Shown: in pieces, positions 30,868 through 39,476 of the stretch
Position numbering within the stretch: position 1 is the stretch's first letter
Layout: each line of letters starts with the position of its first letter
Assembly (NCBI GenBank): GCA_963839955.1
Contig: CAWIXB010000001.1
Location: forward strand, 1,550,001 to 1,614,000
Origin: CAWIXB01 sp963839955
GTDB taxonomy: Bacteria; Actinomycetota; Actinomycetes; JACCUZ01
Length of the DNA stretch: 64,000 nucleotides
Direction of reading: 5' to 3'
Translations under genes and position numbers: made by a program
The notes under the pieces: generated by a model
What the model was told of the DNA's origin: nothing
The model's input: only the letters and a program-made list of their open reading frames with translations
Database searches by the model: none

Positions 30868-31590
30868 GTGGTCTCCGCGAGCGTCTTCGCCATCCTCGCG
30901 GTGGCGGTGGCGATGGGCGCGCTCGTCCAGGGTGCGGTCGGGCTCGGCCTCGGCCTCGTCGCGGCACCCGTCATCACCCTGGTCGACGCCTCACTGATGC
31001 CTGACGTGATGCTGTGGCTCGCGTCCGTCTACCCGCTCGCGACGCTCGTCCGCGAGTGGCGCGACAGCGACTGGCGCGGTCTCGGGTGGGCCTTTGCGGG
31101 GCGGCTGCCCGGCACGGCGGTCGGCATCGTCGTGGTCGCGTGGGCGTCCACCCAGGTGCTCGGCCTTCTCGTGGGCACGATGGTGCTCCTCGCGGTCGTC
31201 CTGACCGTACGGGTGGTCCGGCTGCCGATGACCCCGGGCGTGCTGGTCGGGGCCGGGGTCATCGGGGGAGTGACCGGCACCGCGACGTCGATCGGCGGAC
31301 CGCCGCTGGCGATCGTCTACCAGCACGAGTCCGGTCCCCGGTTGCGGGCCACCCTCGGGGCTTACTTCATCGGAGGCGGCCTGCTCTCCCTCGTCGGGCT
31401 GGGGCTCACGGGTCAGCTGGACCGGGACGACGGGCTGGTCGCCCTGATGCTCTCCCCGTTCCTGCTCGTCGGCCTGGGGCTGGCCGCACTGGTGCGCCGC
31501 CACGTCGACGCAGGTCACACGCGTGCGGCGGTGCTCATCGTCTGCGCAGCCTCGGCCCTCGCCCTGATCGTGCGCAGCAGTCTGGCCTGA
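30868..31590 (+). CDS. TSUP (TauE/SafE) family permease
   Basis: 240 residues with about eight hydrophobic helices; the two TSUP repeats show GALVQGAVGLGLGLVAAP near the N-terminus and GVIGGVTGTATSIGGPPLAI in the second half. The family exports or imports sulfite, sulfonates and other organic anions. GTG 30868 comes 2 bp after the acnA stop, so they are co-transcribed, although the substrate has no obvious link to aconitase. No sulfur-metabolism gene lies nearby. A 100-bp gap separates it from the amino-acid permease. Confidence 0.88.
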   Translation: MVSASVFAILAVAVAMGALVQGAVGLGLGLVAAPVITLVDASLMPDVMLWLASVYPLATLVREWRDSDWRGLGWAFAGRLPGTAVGIVVVAWASTQVLGLLVGTMVLLAVVLTVRVVRLPMTPGVLVGAGVIGGVTGTATSIGGPPLAIVYQHESGPRLRATLGAYFIGGGLLSLVGLGLTGQLDRDDGLVALMLSPFLLVGLGLAALVRRHVDAGHTRAAVLIVCAASALALIVRSSLA

Positions 31591-31679
31591 CGCACGTTTG
31601 ACCTTCGCGAACCCGAGCAAGGATCCCTCTGACGCGCTGCCGCGGTCGCCCGGCGACGGTCCTCACGGGAAGGGCACAG

Positions 31680-33149
31680 ATGAGCCTCCTGCGAACGAAG
31701 ACGGTAGAAGAGTCGATCCGGGACACGGAGGAAGGTGAGTTCCGGCTCAAGAAGGAGCTGTCCGCGCTCGACCTGACCGTGTTCGGCATCGGTGTCATCA
31801 TCGGCACCGGCATCTTCGTGCTCACCGGCGAGGCCGCCAAGACCACGGCCGGCCCTGCGGTCGCCATCTCGTTCGTGGTGTCGGGTGTGGTCTGTGCGCT
31901 CGCCGCGCTCTGCTACGCCGAGTTCGCGTCGACCGTTCCGGTGTCCGGCAGCGCCTACACCTTCTCGTTCGCGACACTCGGTGAGCTGCCCGCGTGGATC
32001 ATCGGGTGGGACCTCATGCTCGAGCTCGCCCTCGCCGCCGCGGTGGTCGCAGTCGGCTGGTCGGGCTACTTCACGTCGCTGATGGACACGATGGGCATCA
32101 CGCTCTCCGAGACCTTTGCGGGCGAAGAGGCCACCTTCAACATCCCGGCGGTCATCATCGTGCTCATCCTCACAGCCATCCTGGTGACCGGCATCAAGCT
32201 GTCCTCACGGGTGAACGCCGTCATCGTCACCGTCAAGATCGCGGTCGTGCTGCTCGTCATCGTGGCCGGCCTCTTCTTCGTCAAGGGCTCGAACTACTCG
32301 CCGTTCATCCCCGACGCCGTGGAGCCGGAGGGTGAGTCCGGTCTCAAGCAGCCGGCAATCCAGGCGTTGTTCGGCCTGACCCCGACGGACTTCGGGGTCC
32401 TCGGCATCTTCACCGCGGCCGCTGTCGTCTTCTTCGCGTTCATCGGTTTCGACATCGTCGCGACGGCGGCCGAGGAGACCAAGAACCCGCAGCGCGACAT
32501 GCCCCGCGGCATCCTCGCCTCGCTCGCCGTCTGCACCGTGCTCTACGTCGCCGTCTCGCTGGTGGTGGTCGGGATGCAGAAGTACTCCGAGCTCAACATC
32601 GAGGCACCGCTCGCCGAGGCGTTCAAGGCCAACGACGCGGACTTCATCGCGACCCTCATCACGATCGGTGCCCTCGCCGGTCTCACCACCGTGGTGATGA
32701 TCCTGATGCTCGGCCAGAGCCGGGTCATCTTTGCCATGTCGCGCGACAACCTCCTGCCTCGGTCGCTCGCCAGCGTCCACCCCCGCTTCGGCACGCCCTA
32801 CCGCATCACCATCGTGATCGGCGTCGTGGTCGCGCTGATGGCGGGCTTCATCCCGCTGGCGGCGCTCGCGGAGCTGGTGAACATCGGCACGCTGTTCGCG
32901 TTCGTCGTGGTGTCCATCGGCGTCATCATCCTGCGCCGCACCAGGCCCGACCTCGAGCGCACCTTCCGCACGCCGTTGGTCCCGCTCGTACCGATCCTCT
33001 CGGTCCTCGCCTGCGTCTGGCTGATGCTGAACCTGCCGCTCGACACGTGGCTGCGGTTCCTCGCGTGGATGGCCATCGGTTTCGTCGCCTACTTCACCTA
33101 CGGCGTGCGACACAGCCGCGTCGGTGAGCGGGAGCACGCCAGTCGCTAG
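31680..33149 (+). CDS. APC-family amino acid permease (cationic amino acid type)
   Basis: 489 residues with 12-14 helices. The N-terminal FGIGVIIGTGIFVLTG is the APC substrate/sodium-site motif; the segment FFAFIGFDIVATAAEETKNP in the middle is diagnostic of the CAT/YfnA-like subfamily that carries lysine, arginine or other amino acids. The N-terminus and C-terminus are cytoplasmic. ATG 31680 has GGGAAGGG upstream. The gene is monocistronic by context. Substrate is unknown. Another APC-type permease is found at the far end of the window, and KimA at 18,358 is a more distant relative. Confidence 0.93.
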   Translation: MSLLRTKTVEESIRDTEEGEFRLKKELSALDLTVFGIGVIIGTGIFVLTGEAAKTTAGPAVAISFVVSGVVCALAALCYAEFASTVPVSGSAYTFSFATLGELPAWIIGWDLMLELALAAAVVAVGWSGYFTSLMDTMGITLSETFAGEEATFNIPAVIIVLILTAILVTGIKLSSRVNAVIVTVKIAVVLLVIVAGLFFVKGSNYSPFIPDAVEPEGESGLKQPAIQALFGLTPTDFGVLGIFTAAAVVFFAFIGFDIVATAAEETKNPQRDMPRGILASLAVCTVLYVAVSLVVVGMQKYSELNIEAPLAEAFKANDADFIATLITIGALAGLTTVVMILMLGQSRVIFAMSRDNLLPRSLASVHPRFGTPYRITIVIGVVVALMAGFIPLAALAELVNIGTLFAFVVVSIGVIILRRTRPDLERTFRTPLVPLVPILSVLACVWLMLNLPLDTWLRFLAWMAIGFVAYFTYGVRHSRVGEREHASR

Positions 33150-33168
33150 GGATGTCGCGGTTGCTCGC

Positions 33169-33174
33169 TAACCT
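33169..33174 (+). promoter_or_regulatory. Putative -10 element for small gene before dxs
   Basis: TAACCT with seven bases to GTG 33182. This is why GTG 33182 is preferred over the ATG at 33152, which has only AGGG directly adjacent to it. Confidence 0.5.
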
Positions 33175-33181
33175 CGGCGGC

Positions 33182-33553
33182 GTGAGCGCGGCGATCGTCC
33201 CACCAGGCTGGCCGGCCGAGGTGCGCCCGCCGGACACACCGGGGTGGGAGCGCAGCGCGACGTCGTGGTTCTTCGACCTGTGCCCACCCGACTACCGCAT
33301 GCACGAGGTGCTCCAGCGCCACCCGGTAGTGCTGGCCCGCTTCGCCCATCACCACGTGCAGGCGGGCATCGAGGCGGCCCGCCTCGGTCTCGCGACGACT
33401 CGGGAGGACCTGCGCGACGTCGCCGACAGCGAGACCGTCGCGGCGGCCGTGGCAGCGTGGGAGCGCGAGGGCGCCCGGCTCGTTCGGACGTCGCGTGCCG
33501 TGGGCCTCGTGGAGGAGGCACTGCGCGGCCGGCGGTTCGTGCGGAGGTTGTGA
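33182..33553 (+). CDS. Conserved hypothetical protein (123 aa)
   Basis: 123 residues. Recognisable as a widespread actinobacterial small protein with the pattern VPPGWPAEVRPPDTPGWER, then DLCPPDYRMHEVLQRHPVVL, and a helical C-terminus with EEALRGRRFVRRL. No catalytic motif or membrane segment is apparent. GTG 33182 is selected through its position 7 bases after TAACCT and because homologues begin near the VPPGWP block. It lies between the amino-acid permease and dxs on the same strand. A role is unknown; the nearest homologues are also uncharacterised. Confidence 0.8.
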   Translation: MSAAIVPPGWPAEVRPPDTPGWERSATSWFFDLCPPDYRMHEVLQRHPVVLARFAHHHVQAGIEAARLGLATTREDLRDVADSETVAAAVAAWEREGARLVRTSRAVGLVEEALRGRRFVRRL

Positions 33554-33616
33554 AGATGTGTGGCGCAGGTCGAGGACGGCGCGGACGGGTCCGGGCGGGA
33601 TCGTAGACTCACGGGC

Positions 33617-33656
33617 ACGCGGCGTGAGCCGACCGACCGGGACGCGGCGTGAGCCG
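33617..33656 (+). repeat. 15-bp direct repeat before dxs
   Basis: ACGCGGCGTGAGCCG occurs at 33617-33631 and again at 33642-33656, ten bases apart, 26 bp upstream of the dxs start. It could be an operator pair or the trace of a small duplication. A TAGACT hexamer (33604-33609) just upstream would be the dxs -10, putting the repeat in the 5' untranslated region. Confidence 0.5.
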
Positions 33657-33682
33657 CCTGGCCATCGAAGGGGGCACCATCC

Positions 33683-35590
33683 GTGGGACTGCTCGAGTCG
33701 ATCCGTGGGCCGCGCGACCTCCGCAGGCTCGACCGGGCCCAGCTCGACGCCCTCGCCGCAGAGATCCGCGAGTTCCTGGTCTCCTCCGTGGCGCGCACGG
33801 GGGGCCACCTCGGCCCCAACCTCGGCGCCGTCGAGCTCACGCTGGCGCTGCACCGCGTCTTCGACTCCCCGCGTGACCGCATCCTCTGGGACACCGGCCA
33901 CCAGGCCTACGTGCACAAGATCGTCACCGGCCGCGCCGACGGGTTCGTCGCACTGCGGCGCAAGGGCGGCCTCTCCGGCTACCCCAGTCAGTCCGAGTCC
34001 GACCACGACGTCATCGAGAACTCCCACGCGTCGACCTCGCTGTCCTACGCGGACGGCCTCGCGAAGGCCTACCAGCTCCGCGGGCTGGTCGACCGGCACG
34101 TCGTCGCGGTGATCGGCGACGGCGCGCTCACCGGCGGCATGTCGTGGGAGGCGCTCAACAACATCGCCGCCGGCGACGACCGACGGCTGGTGGTCGTCGT
34201 CAACGACAACGAGCGCTCCTACGCCAACACGATCGGCGGGCTCGCGCACCACCTCGCCACGTTGCGCACCACCCGCGGCTACGAGCGGTTCCTCGAGTGG
34301 GGCAAGCAGGTCCTGGGCCGTACGCCGGTCGTCGGCGGCCCGATCTTCGAGACGCTGCACGGCTTGAAGAAGGGCATCAAGGACATCGTCGCGCCGCAGG
34401 GCATGTTCGAGGACCTCGGCCTGAAGTACATCGGCCCGGTCGACGGCCATGACGTCGAGGCGGTCGAGCACGCCCTGCGGCGGGCACGCGGCTTCCACGG
34501 CCCCGTGCTGGTCCACTGCATCACGACCAAGGGCAAGGGCTACGAGCACGCGACGAAGGACCTCGCCGACAACTTCCACAGCATCGGCGTCATCGACCCC
34601 GAGACGGGGCAGCCGCTCGCGCCGTCGGGCAGCACGCCGTGGACCGAGGTCTTCGGCAAGGAGCTCGTCTCGATCGGCGAGGACCGTCCCGACGTCGTCG
34701 CCATCACCGCGGCGATGCTGTTGCCGACCGGGCTAGGGCCGTTCGCCGAGCGCTTTCCGCAGCGCGTGTTCGACGTCGGCATCGCCGAGCAGCACGCGAC
34801 CACGTCGGCGGCGGGACTCGCGATGGGTGGCATGCACCCCGTCGTGGCCATCTACGCGACGTTCCTCAACCGCGCGTTCGACCAGGTCGTCATGGACGTC
34901 GCACTGCACCGCTGCGGTGTGACCTTCGTCCTCGACCGTGCCGGCATCACCGGCGAGGACGGCGCGAGCCACCACGGTATGTGGGATCTCTCCGTGCTCC
35001 AGGTCGTCCCCGGTCTGCGCATCGCGGCGCCGCGCGATGCCACGACACTGCGTGAGGAGCTGCGCGAGGCCGTCGCGTTCGAGGACGCGCCCACGGTGGT
35101 GCGCTTCCCGAAGGGCGCCGTGGGGGCTGACCTCCCAGCGGTCGCACGTGAGGGCGGCGTCGACGTGCTGCGCCGCGGCGCAGCCGACGACGTCCTGCTC
35201 GTCTCCGTCGGCGCGATGGCCGAGACCTGCCTCGAGGTGGCCGAGCGGTGTGAGCGGCAGGGCATCGGCGTCACGGTCGTCGACCCGCGCTGGGTCAAGC
35301 CGGTCCCCGACCAGCTGGTCGAGATGGCGCGACGCGTTCGCACGGTTGTCACCGTCGAGGACGGCGTACGCGCGGGTGGTGTCGGCGGTGCGGTCGCGCA
35401 GGCGCTGCGCGACGCGCGGGTGACGACCCCCCTGGTCGACTTCGGCATCCCGTCGCGCTTCCTCGACCACGGAAAGCGTGCCGAGGTGCTCGCCGAAATC
35501 GGCCTGAATGCGCAGGACATCGCCCGCCAGATCGTCGAGGCGGTCGCCCAGTTCGAGACCGCTCTCGAGCAGCAGCCCGTCAGCGACTGA
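33683..35590 (+). CDS. dxs: 1-deoxy-D-xylulose-5-phosphate synthase
   Basis: 635 residues, first enzyme of the MEP isoprenoid pathway, joining pyruvate and glyceraldehyde-3-phosphate with ThDP. Motifs: the DTGHQAYVHKIVTGR block after the N-terminus, the ThDP-Mg2+ motif GDGALTGGMSWEALNN (about 145-160), the DRAGITGEDGASHHG loop and a transketolase C-terminal domain ending GIPSRFLDHG. GTG 33683 has GAAGGGGG upstream. The promoter candidate is TAGACT at 33604 and the leader holds a 15-bp direct repeat. It is followed 13 bp later by a metallophosphoesterase gene. Cytoplasmic. Confidence 0.97.
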   Translation: MGLLESIRGPRDLRRLDRAQLDALAAEIREFLVSSVARTGGHLGPNLGAVELTLALHRVFDSPRDRILWDTGHQAYVHKIVTGRADGFVALRRKGGLSGYPSQSESDHDVIENSHASTSLSYADGLAKAYQLRGLVDRHVVAVIGDGALTGGMSWEALNNIAAGDDRRLVVVVNDNERSYANTIGGLAHHLATLRTTRGYERFLEWGKQVLGRTPVVGGPIFETLHGLKKGIKDIVAPQGMFEDLGLKYIGPVDGHDVEAVEHALRRARGFHGPVLVHCITTKGKGYEHATKDLADNFHSIGVIDPETGQPLAPSGSTPWTEVFGKELVSIGEDRPDVVAITAAMLLPTGLGPFAERFPQRVFDVGIAEQHATTSAAGLAMGGMHPVVAIYATFLNRAFDQVVMDVALHRCGVTFVLDRAGITGEDGASHHGMWDLSVLQVVPGLRIAAPRDATTLREELREAVAFEDAPTVVRFPKGAVGADLPAVAREGGVDVLRRGAADDVLLVSVGAMAETCLEVAERCERQGIGVTVVDPRWVKPVPDQLVEMARRVRTVVTVEDGVRAGGVGGAVAQALRDARVTTPLVDFGIPSRFLDHGKRAEVLAEIGLNAQDIARQIVEAVAQFETALEQQPVSD

Positions 35591-35603
35591 GCCCGCGGCA
35601 GCG

Positions 35604-36385
35604 ATGCCGGGCCGCGACTTGGGAACGCGTCGCGGTCCTGGCCGACATCCACGCCAACCTGCCGGCCCTCGACGCGGTCCTGGCCGACGTCGACGCGGAG
35701 GGTGTCGACCGGGTCGTCCTGCTCGGCGACATCGCCAGCGGGCCGATGCCGGTCGAGACGCTCGATCGCCTTGCCGCCTTGGGGGAGCGTGCCGTGTGGG
35801 TGCACGGCAACGGCGAACGCGACCTGGTCGACGCGTTCGATGCTCGGGCGGCCGGCCAGAGCACCGCAACCCCCAGACACTGGCGGGTCCACCGTCGCGC
35901 TGTTGGAGCGTCGCCACCGCGACCTGCTCGCCGACCTCCCGATGTCGGTGCGCCTCCACCTCGGTGGACTGGGACTCACGCGGTTCGTGCACGCAACACC
36001 GCGCCGCGACGACGAGTTCGTCGTGGTCGACTCGCCGCCGTCGTGGTGGGACGAGGTGCTGGACGGCGTGGCCGAGCCGACCGTGGTCTGCGGTCACACC
36101 CACGTGCCCTTCGACCGGCTGATCGGCGGTCGCCGGGTGGTCAACCCGGGCAGTGTGGGGATGGCCTACGGGCCACCGGGCGCCTACTGGGCCCTGCTCG
36201 GCCCCGATGTTCGGCTGCGGCGCACGGCGTACGACGCAAAGGCCGCCGGTGAGGTGCTCTCGGCGAGCCCGGTCCCCGGCGCCGCTGAGTGGGCACGCGA
36301 GTACGTCCTGGAGCCCTTCGGCGATCTCGAGGCGCTTGCCGAGTTCCGTCGCCTGGCTGAGCGCGACGCTGCGCGTCAGCGGTAG
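35604..36385 (+). pseudogene. Metallophosphoesterase, two frameshifts
   Basis: The protein is readable only across three frames. ATG 35604 (frame 0) gives MPGRDL. Removing one G from the GGG at 35621-35623 leads into frame 1 with ERVAVLADIHANLPALD, LLGDIASGP and WVHGNGERDLVDAFD (Ser/Thr-type metal motifs). Removing one C from the CCCCC at about 35870-35875 leads into frame 2 with RRHRDLLADLP, VCGHTHVPFDRL and VNPGSVGMAYGPPGAYW. The repaired 259-residue product is a typical YfcE-like calcineurin phosphoesterase. Both repairs are single-base homopolymer removals in the same direction, which suggests assembly errors. If real, the gene is inactive. Confidence 0.82.
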
Positions 36386-37245
36386 CGGACCGGTCGGGTC
36401 AGCGGCGTCTCGACGGCAGCGTCGCGGAGCACGATCTCCGCGGGGCGACCGCCGGGCGTTGCCAGCGTGACCTCGTCGACGGTGAGTAGCACGGGCCTGG
36501 TGAAGCCCCGCTCGCTCTCGTCTGTGGCCGCCGCTGCGGCAGCGGCGTATGCCGGGTCGATCCGCGACAGGTCGAGCCAGCCACGGCGGCGCATCGGCAC
36601 GGCGGCGGCTCGCATGCCGGTGCCGTCCTGGGCGCACAGCGCGGTGCGCAGGTTGCGCGACCCGAGCAGCGTGACCACGTCGCAGTCACCCATCGGCCGC
36701 AGCGTCGTACCGGTCGCAGCGAACGTGCCGGGAACCGTGCTCTGCACGACCCGCCGGGCCGCCAGTGTTCCCATCCGCTCGAGGTAGTCACGGGCGACCG
36801 GCCACCACGGGTACGGGTTCACGCCGGCTGCAGCCAGTGCGGTCTGGGGGATCAGCACCACCTCGTCGGGGTCGGAGCCGACGCCCGCGAACCCCAGGCC
36901 GAGATCCAGGACGTCGCCCAGGACCCGGCTGCGCACCCAGGCGAGGCCCGGGTGCAGCGCGTGGTCGACCGGCAGGCCAACGGGCCGGGCCAGGTCGCGC
37001 AGTTCCTCTAGGTGGCGCTCGGCCGCGATGCGTCGTCCCCGCAGCCAGTTGCGCAGCCGGATCCGGGCCAGGTCATCCTCGGGGTCGGCCCCGGCGAGCG
37101 CGTCCCTCAGCTCGCGCCAGCTGACGTCGATGGGGGTGCCGTCGGTGAGCAGCACACCGTCATCGGTGGGCACCAGGTCGATGTCGTCGAGCACCGAGAC
37201 CGCGAGCGCGATACGGCGCAGCAGCAGCGTCTCAGGAGGCTTCAT
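36376..37245 (-). CDS. Conserved actinobacterial hypothetical protein
   Basis: 289 residues. It begins MKPPETLLLRRIALAVSVLDD; later regions show RPVGLPVDHALHPGLAWVRS, GMRAAAVPMRRRGWLD and ATDESERGFTRPVLLT. I recognise this as conserved in actinobacteria but know of no function. There are no membrane segments or signal. ATG 37245 follows TCAGGAGGC, a strong Shine-Dalgarno on the minus strand, better than the upstream ATG 37335. It converges with the metallophosphoesterase (10-bp overlap). A 145-bp gap to fadB upstream holds no visible signal. Confidence 0.78.
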   Translation of the reverse strand: MKPPETLLLRRIALAVSVLDDIDLVPTDDGVLLTDGTPIDVSWRELRDALAGADPEDDLARIRLRNWLRGRRIAAERHLEELRDLARPVGLPVDHALHPGLAWVRSRVLGDVLDLGLGFAGVGSDPDEVVLIPQTALAAAGVNPYPWWPVARDYLERMGTLAARRVVQSTVPGTFAATGTTLRPMGDCDVVTLLGSRNLRTALCAQDGTGMRAAAVPMRRRGWLDLSRIDPAYAAAAAAATDESERGFTRPVLLTVDEVTLATPGGRPAEIVLRDAAVETPLTRPVRYR

Positions 37246-37389
37246 TGCCTGAAGGTACCCGCCGCAATGGCGCCGATACTGGGCTATCGGAGTGACAAGG
37301 GTCCGCGCACTCACCCGACTGGATGCATGTCCCACGACCGGTACGTCCGACGTGGCGCACGGTGACGACGGTTCACTCGCAGGCGGCCT

Positions 37390-39474
37390 CTAGCGAGGCA
37401 GGCTCGCGGCGCCGGACGGCAGGAAACGGTGACCGACAACGCGTTCCGCGACCCCCTCACGGTCTAGGTAGGGCGTGATCCCGCCCAGGTGGAACGGCCA
37501 GCCGGCGCCCAGCAGCATGCAGAGGTCGATGTCACGTGGGTCGGCGACCACGCCCTCGTCGAGCATCAGCCCGATCTCCTCGGCCAGCGCGTCGAGGGCC
37601 CGCCGGCGTACCTCATCCTCGGACAGCGGTGTGTCGCGCTGCTCGAAGAGCTCGGCCACCTCGGGGTCGACCGTCGGGGTGGAGCCGTCCATGACGTAGA
37701 CGCCGCTCTTCCCGGCCGCGACGAGCCGCGCGAGGTTCTCCGAGACACCGAAGCGGTCGGGAAAGGCCTCGTGCATGGTCTCGGCGACGTGCAGCGCCAC
37801 GGCTGGACCGACGAGCTGCAGCAGCATGAACGGCGACATCGGCAGGCCGAGAGGCTCCAGCGCCTTGTCGGCCACCTGGAACGGCGTCCCGTCGTCGACG
37901 GCGCGGGTGACCTCGCCGAGGAAGCGGGTCAGCAGCCGGTTGACCACGAAGGCCGGCCGGTCGGCCACGAGTACGCACGACTTCTTCAGCGTCTTGCCGA
38001 CAGCGAACGCGGTGGCGAGCGCGGCGTCGTCGGTCTTCTCTGCCCGCGCGATCTCGAGCAGTGGCAGGACCGCGACCGGGTTGAAGAAGTGGAAGCCGAC
38101 CACGCGCTCCGGGTGCTGGAGCTGCGATGCCATCTCGGTGACCGACAGCGAAGACGTGTTGGTCGCCAGCACGCACTCCGGCGGGACGACGGCCTCCACC
38201 TCGGCGAAGACCTGTTGCTTGACCTTCATCTCCTCGAAGACCGCCTCGATGACGAAGTCGGCTCCGGCGAACGCGTCCTTGCCGGTCGAGCCGGTCACCA
38301 GGGCCTTGAGGCGGTTGGCCGTGTCGCCGTTGACGCGCTTCTTGGCGAGCAGCTTGTCGATCTCGCTGTGCACCCAGTCGACACCCTTGTCCAATCGCTC
38401 CTGGTCGAGGTCGGTCAGCACCACCGGCACCTGCAGACGGCGTGCGAACAGCAGTGCGAGCTGGCTCGCCATCAGCCCGGCACCGACGACGCCCACCTTG
38501 GCGACGTCGCGGGCGAGCGCCTTGTCGGGAGCCCCGGCTGGTCGCTTGGCCCGCCGCTGCACGAGGTCGAAGGAGTAGAGGCCGGCGCGTAGCTCCTCGC
38601 CCATGGCCAGCTTCGCGAGCGCCTTGCGCTCCGCCGCGGTGCCTTCGTCGTGCGGCGCGTGGCGGGCGAGGTCGATCAGGTCGAGTGCGAGGTACGGCGC
38701 CGGCGCCGCACCGTGGACCTTGGCGTCGGCGGCAGCGTGACCGCGGGCGAGCGCCGCGTCCCAGTCGGCAGCGCGGTCGGGCTCCGGACGGTCGACCACG
38801 ACCTCGCCGCTGACGACGGCGGCGGCCCAGCGCAGTGACTCCTCGAGGAAGTCGGCGGGCTCGAACATCGCGTCGGCGATACCCAGCTTGAATGCCTCTG
38901 GGCCGGCCAGCATGCGGTTCTGGTCGAGCGCGTTCTCGACGATGACCTTCACCGCGGTGTCGGGCCCGACGAGGTTCGGCAGCAGCTGAGAGCCGCCCCA
39001 GCCGGGGATCAGCCCGAGGAACACCTCGGGGAACGCAAGCGCCGGGACCCGCGCCGAGATGGTGCGGAAGTGGCAGTGCAGCGCGAGCTCGAGGCCACCG
39101 CCGAGGGCGGCGCCGTTGACGAACGCGAACGTCGGGACGCTCGAGCTGCGCAGCTTGCCGAACACCGTGTGGCCGAGCGCGAAGTAGTCGCGCGCGTCCT
39201 CGACGGAGCCACCCGCCTGCATCACCTTGAGGTCGGCGCCGACGGCGAAGACGAACGGCTTGCCGGTGACCGCGATGGCTGCGAGGTCGTCGCGGGCCAG
39301 GGTCTCGTCGACGGCGGCGTCGATGTTGGCCATGCTCCGCGGGCCGAACGTCGTCGGCTTGGTGTGGTCGAAGCCATTGTCCAACGTGATGAGCGCCGCG
39401 GTGCCGGCGCCGCCGGGCAGGTCGACGTAGCGGACGGGCGCACGGGTGACGACCTCGTCGGGGAAGTCCAGCAT
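37390..39474 (-). CDS. fadB: Fatty acid oxidation complex alpha subunit (enoyl-CoA hydratase / 3-hydroxyacyl-CoA dehydrogenase)
   Basis: 694 residues. The enoyl-CoA hydratase domain (about 1-200) shows NGAALGGGLELALHCHFR and the LIPGWGGSQLL segment; the 3-hydroxyacyl-CoA dehydrogenase domain has the NAD-binding VGVVGAGLMASQLALL (about 330-345) and catalytic GFHFFNPVAVLPLLE, with ATNTSSLSV and DRPAFVVNRLL downstream. It catalyses steps two and three of beta-oxidation in the cytoplasm. ATG 39474 lies 2 bp after the fadA stop, with AGGAGGC in the fadA end. It forms an operon with fadA. Confidence 0.96.
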   Translation of the reverse strand: MLDFPDEVVTRAPVRYVDLPGGAGTAALITLDNGFDHTKPTTFGPRSMANIDAAVDETLARDDLAAIAVTGKPFVFAVGADLKVMQAGGSVEDARDYFALGHTVFGKLRSSSVPTFAFVNGAALGGGLELALHCHFRTISARVPALAFPEVFLGLIPGWGGSQLLPNLVGPDTAVKVIVENALDQNRMLAGPEAFKLGIADAMFEPADFLEESLRWAAAVVSGEVVVDRPEPDRAADWDAALARGHAAADAKVHGAAPAPYLALDLIDLARHAPHDEGTAAERKALAKLAMGEELRAGLYSFDLVQRRAKRPAGAPDKALARDVAKVGVVGAGLMASQLALLFARRLQVPVVLTDLDQERLDKGVDWVHSEIDKLLAKKRVNGDTANRLKALVTGSTGKDAFAGADFVIEAVFEEMKVKQQVFAEVEAVVPPECVLATNTSSLSVTEMASQLQHPERVVGFHFFNPVAVLPLLEIARAEKTDDAALATAFAVGKTLKKSCVLVADRPAFVVNRLLTRFLGEVTRAVDDGTPFQVADKALEPLGLPMSPFMLLQLVGPAVALHVAETMHEAFPDRFGVSENLARLVAAGKSGVYVMDGSTPTVDPEVAELFEQRDTPLSEDEVRRRALDALAEEIGLMLDEGVVADPRDIDLCMLLGAGWPFHLGGITPYLDREGVAERVVGHRFLPSGAASLPR

Positions 39475-39476
39475 GC

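Noticed and set aside
30991..33137. Large minus-strand ORFs over TSUP and APC permease genes
   Set aside because: Acidic/His-rich antisense of membrane proteins, typical shadow composition.
37246..37389. Possible tRNA or small RNA between fadB and the conserved gene
   Set aside because: No T-loop (GGTTCRANNCC) or CCA-like end and no stable cloverleaf by eye.
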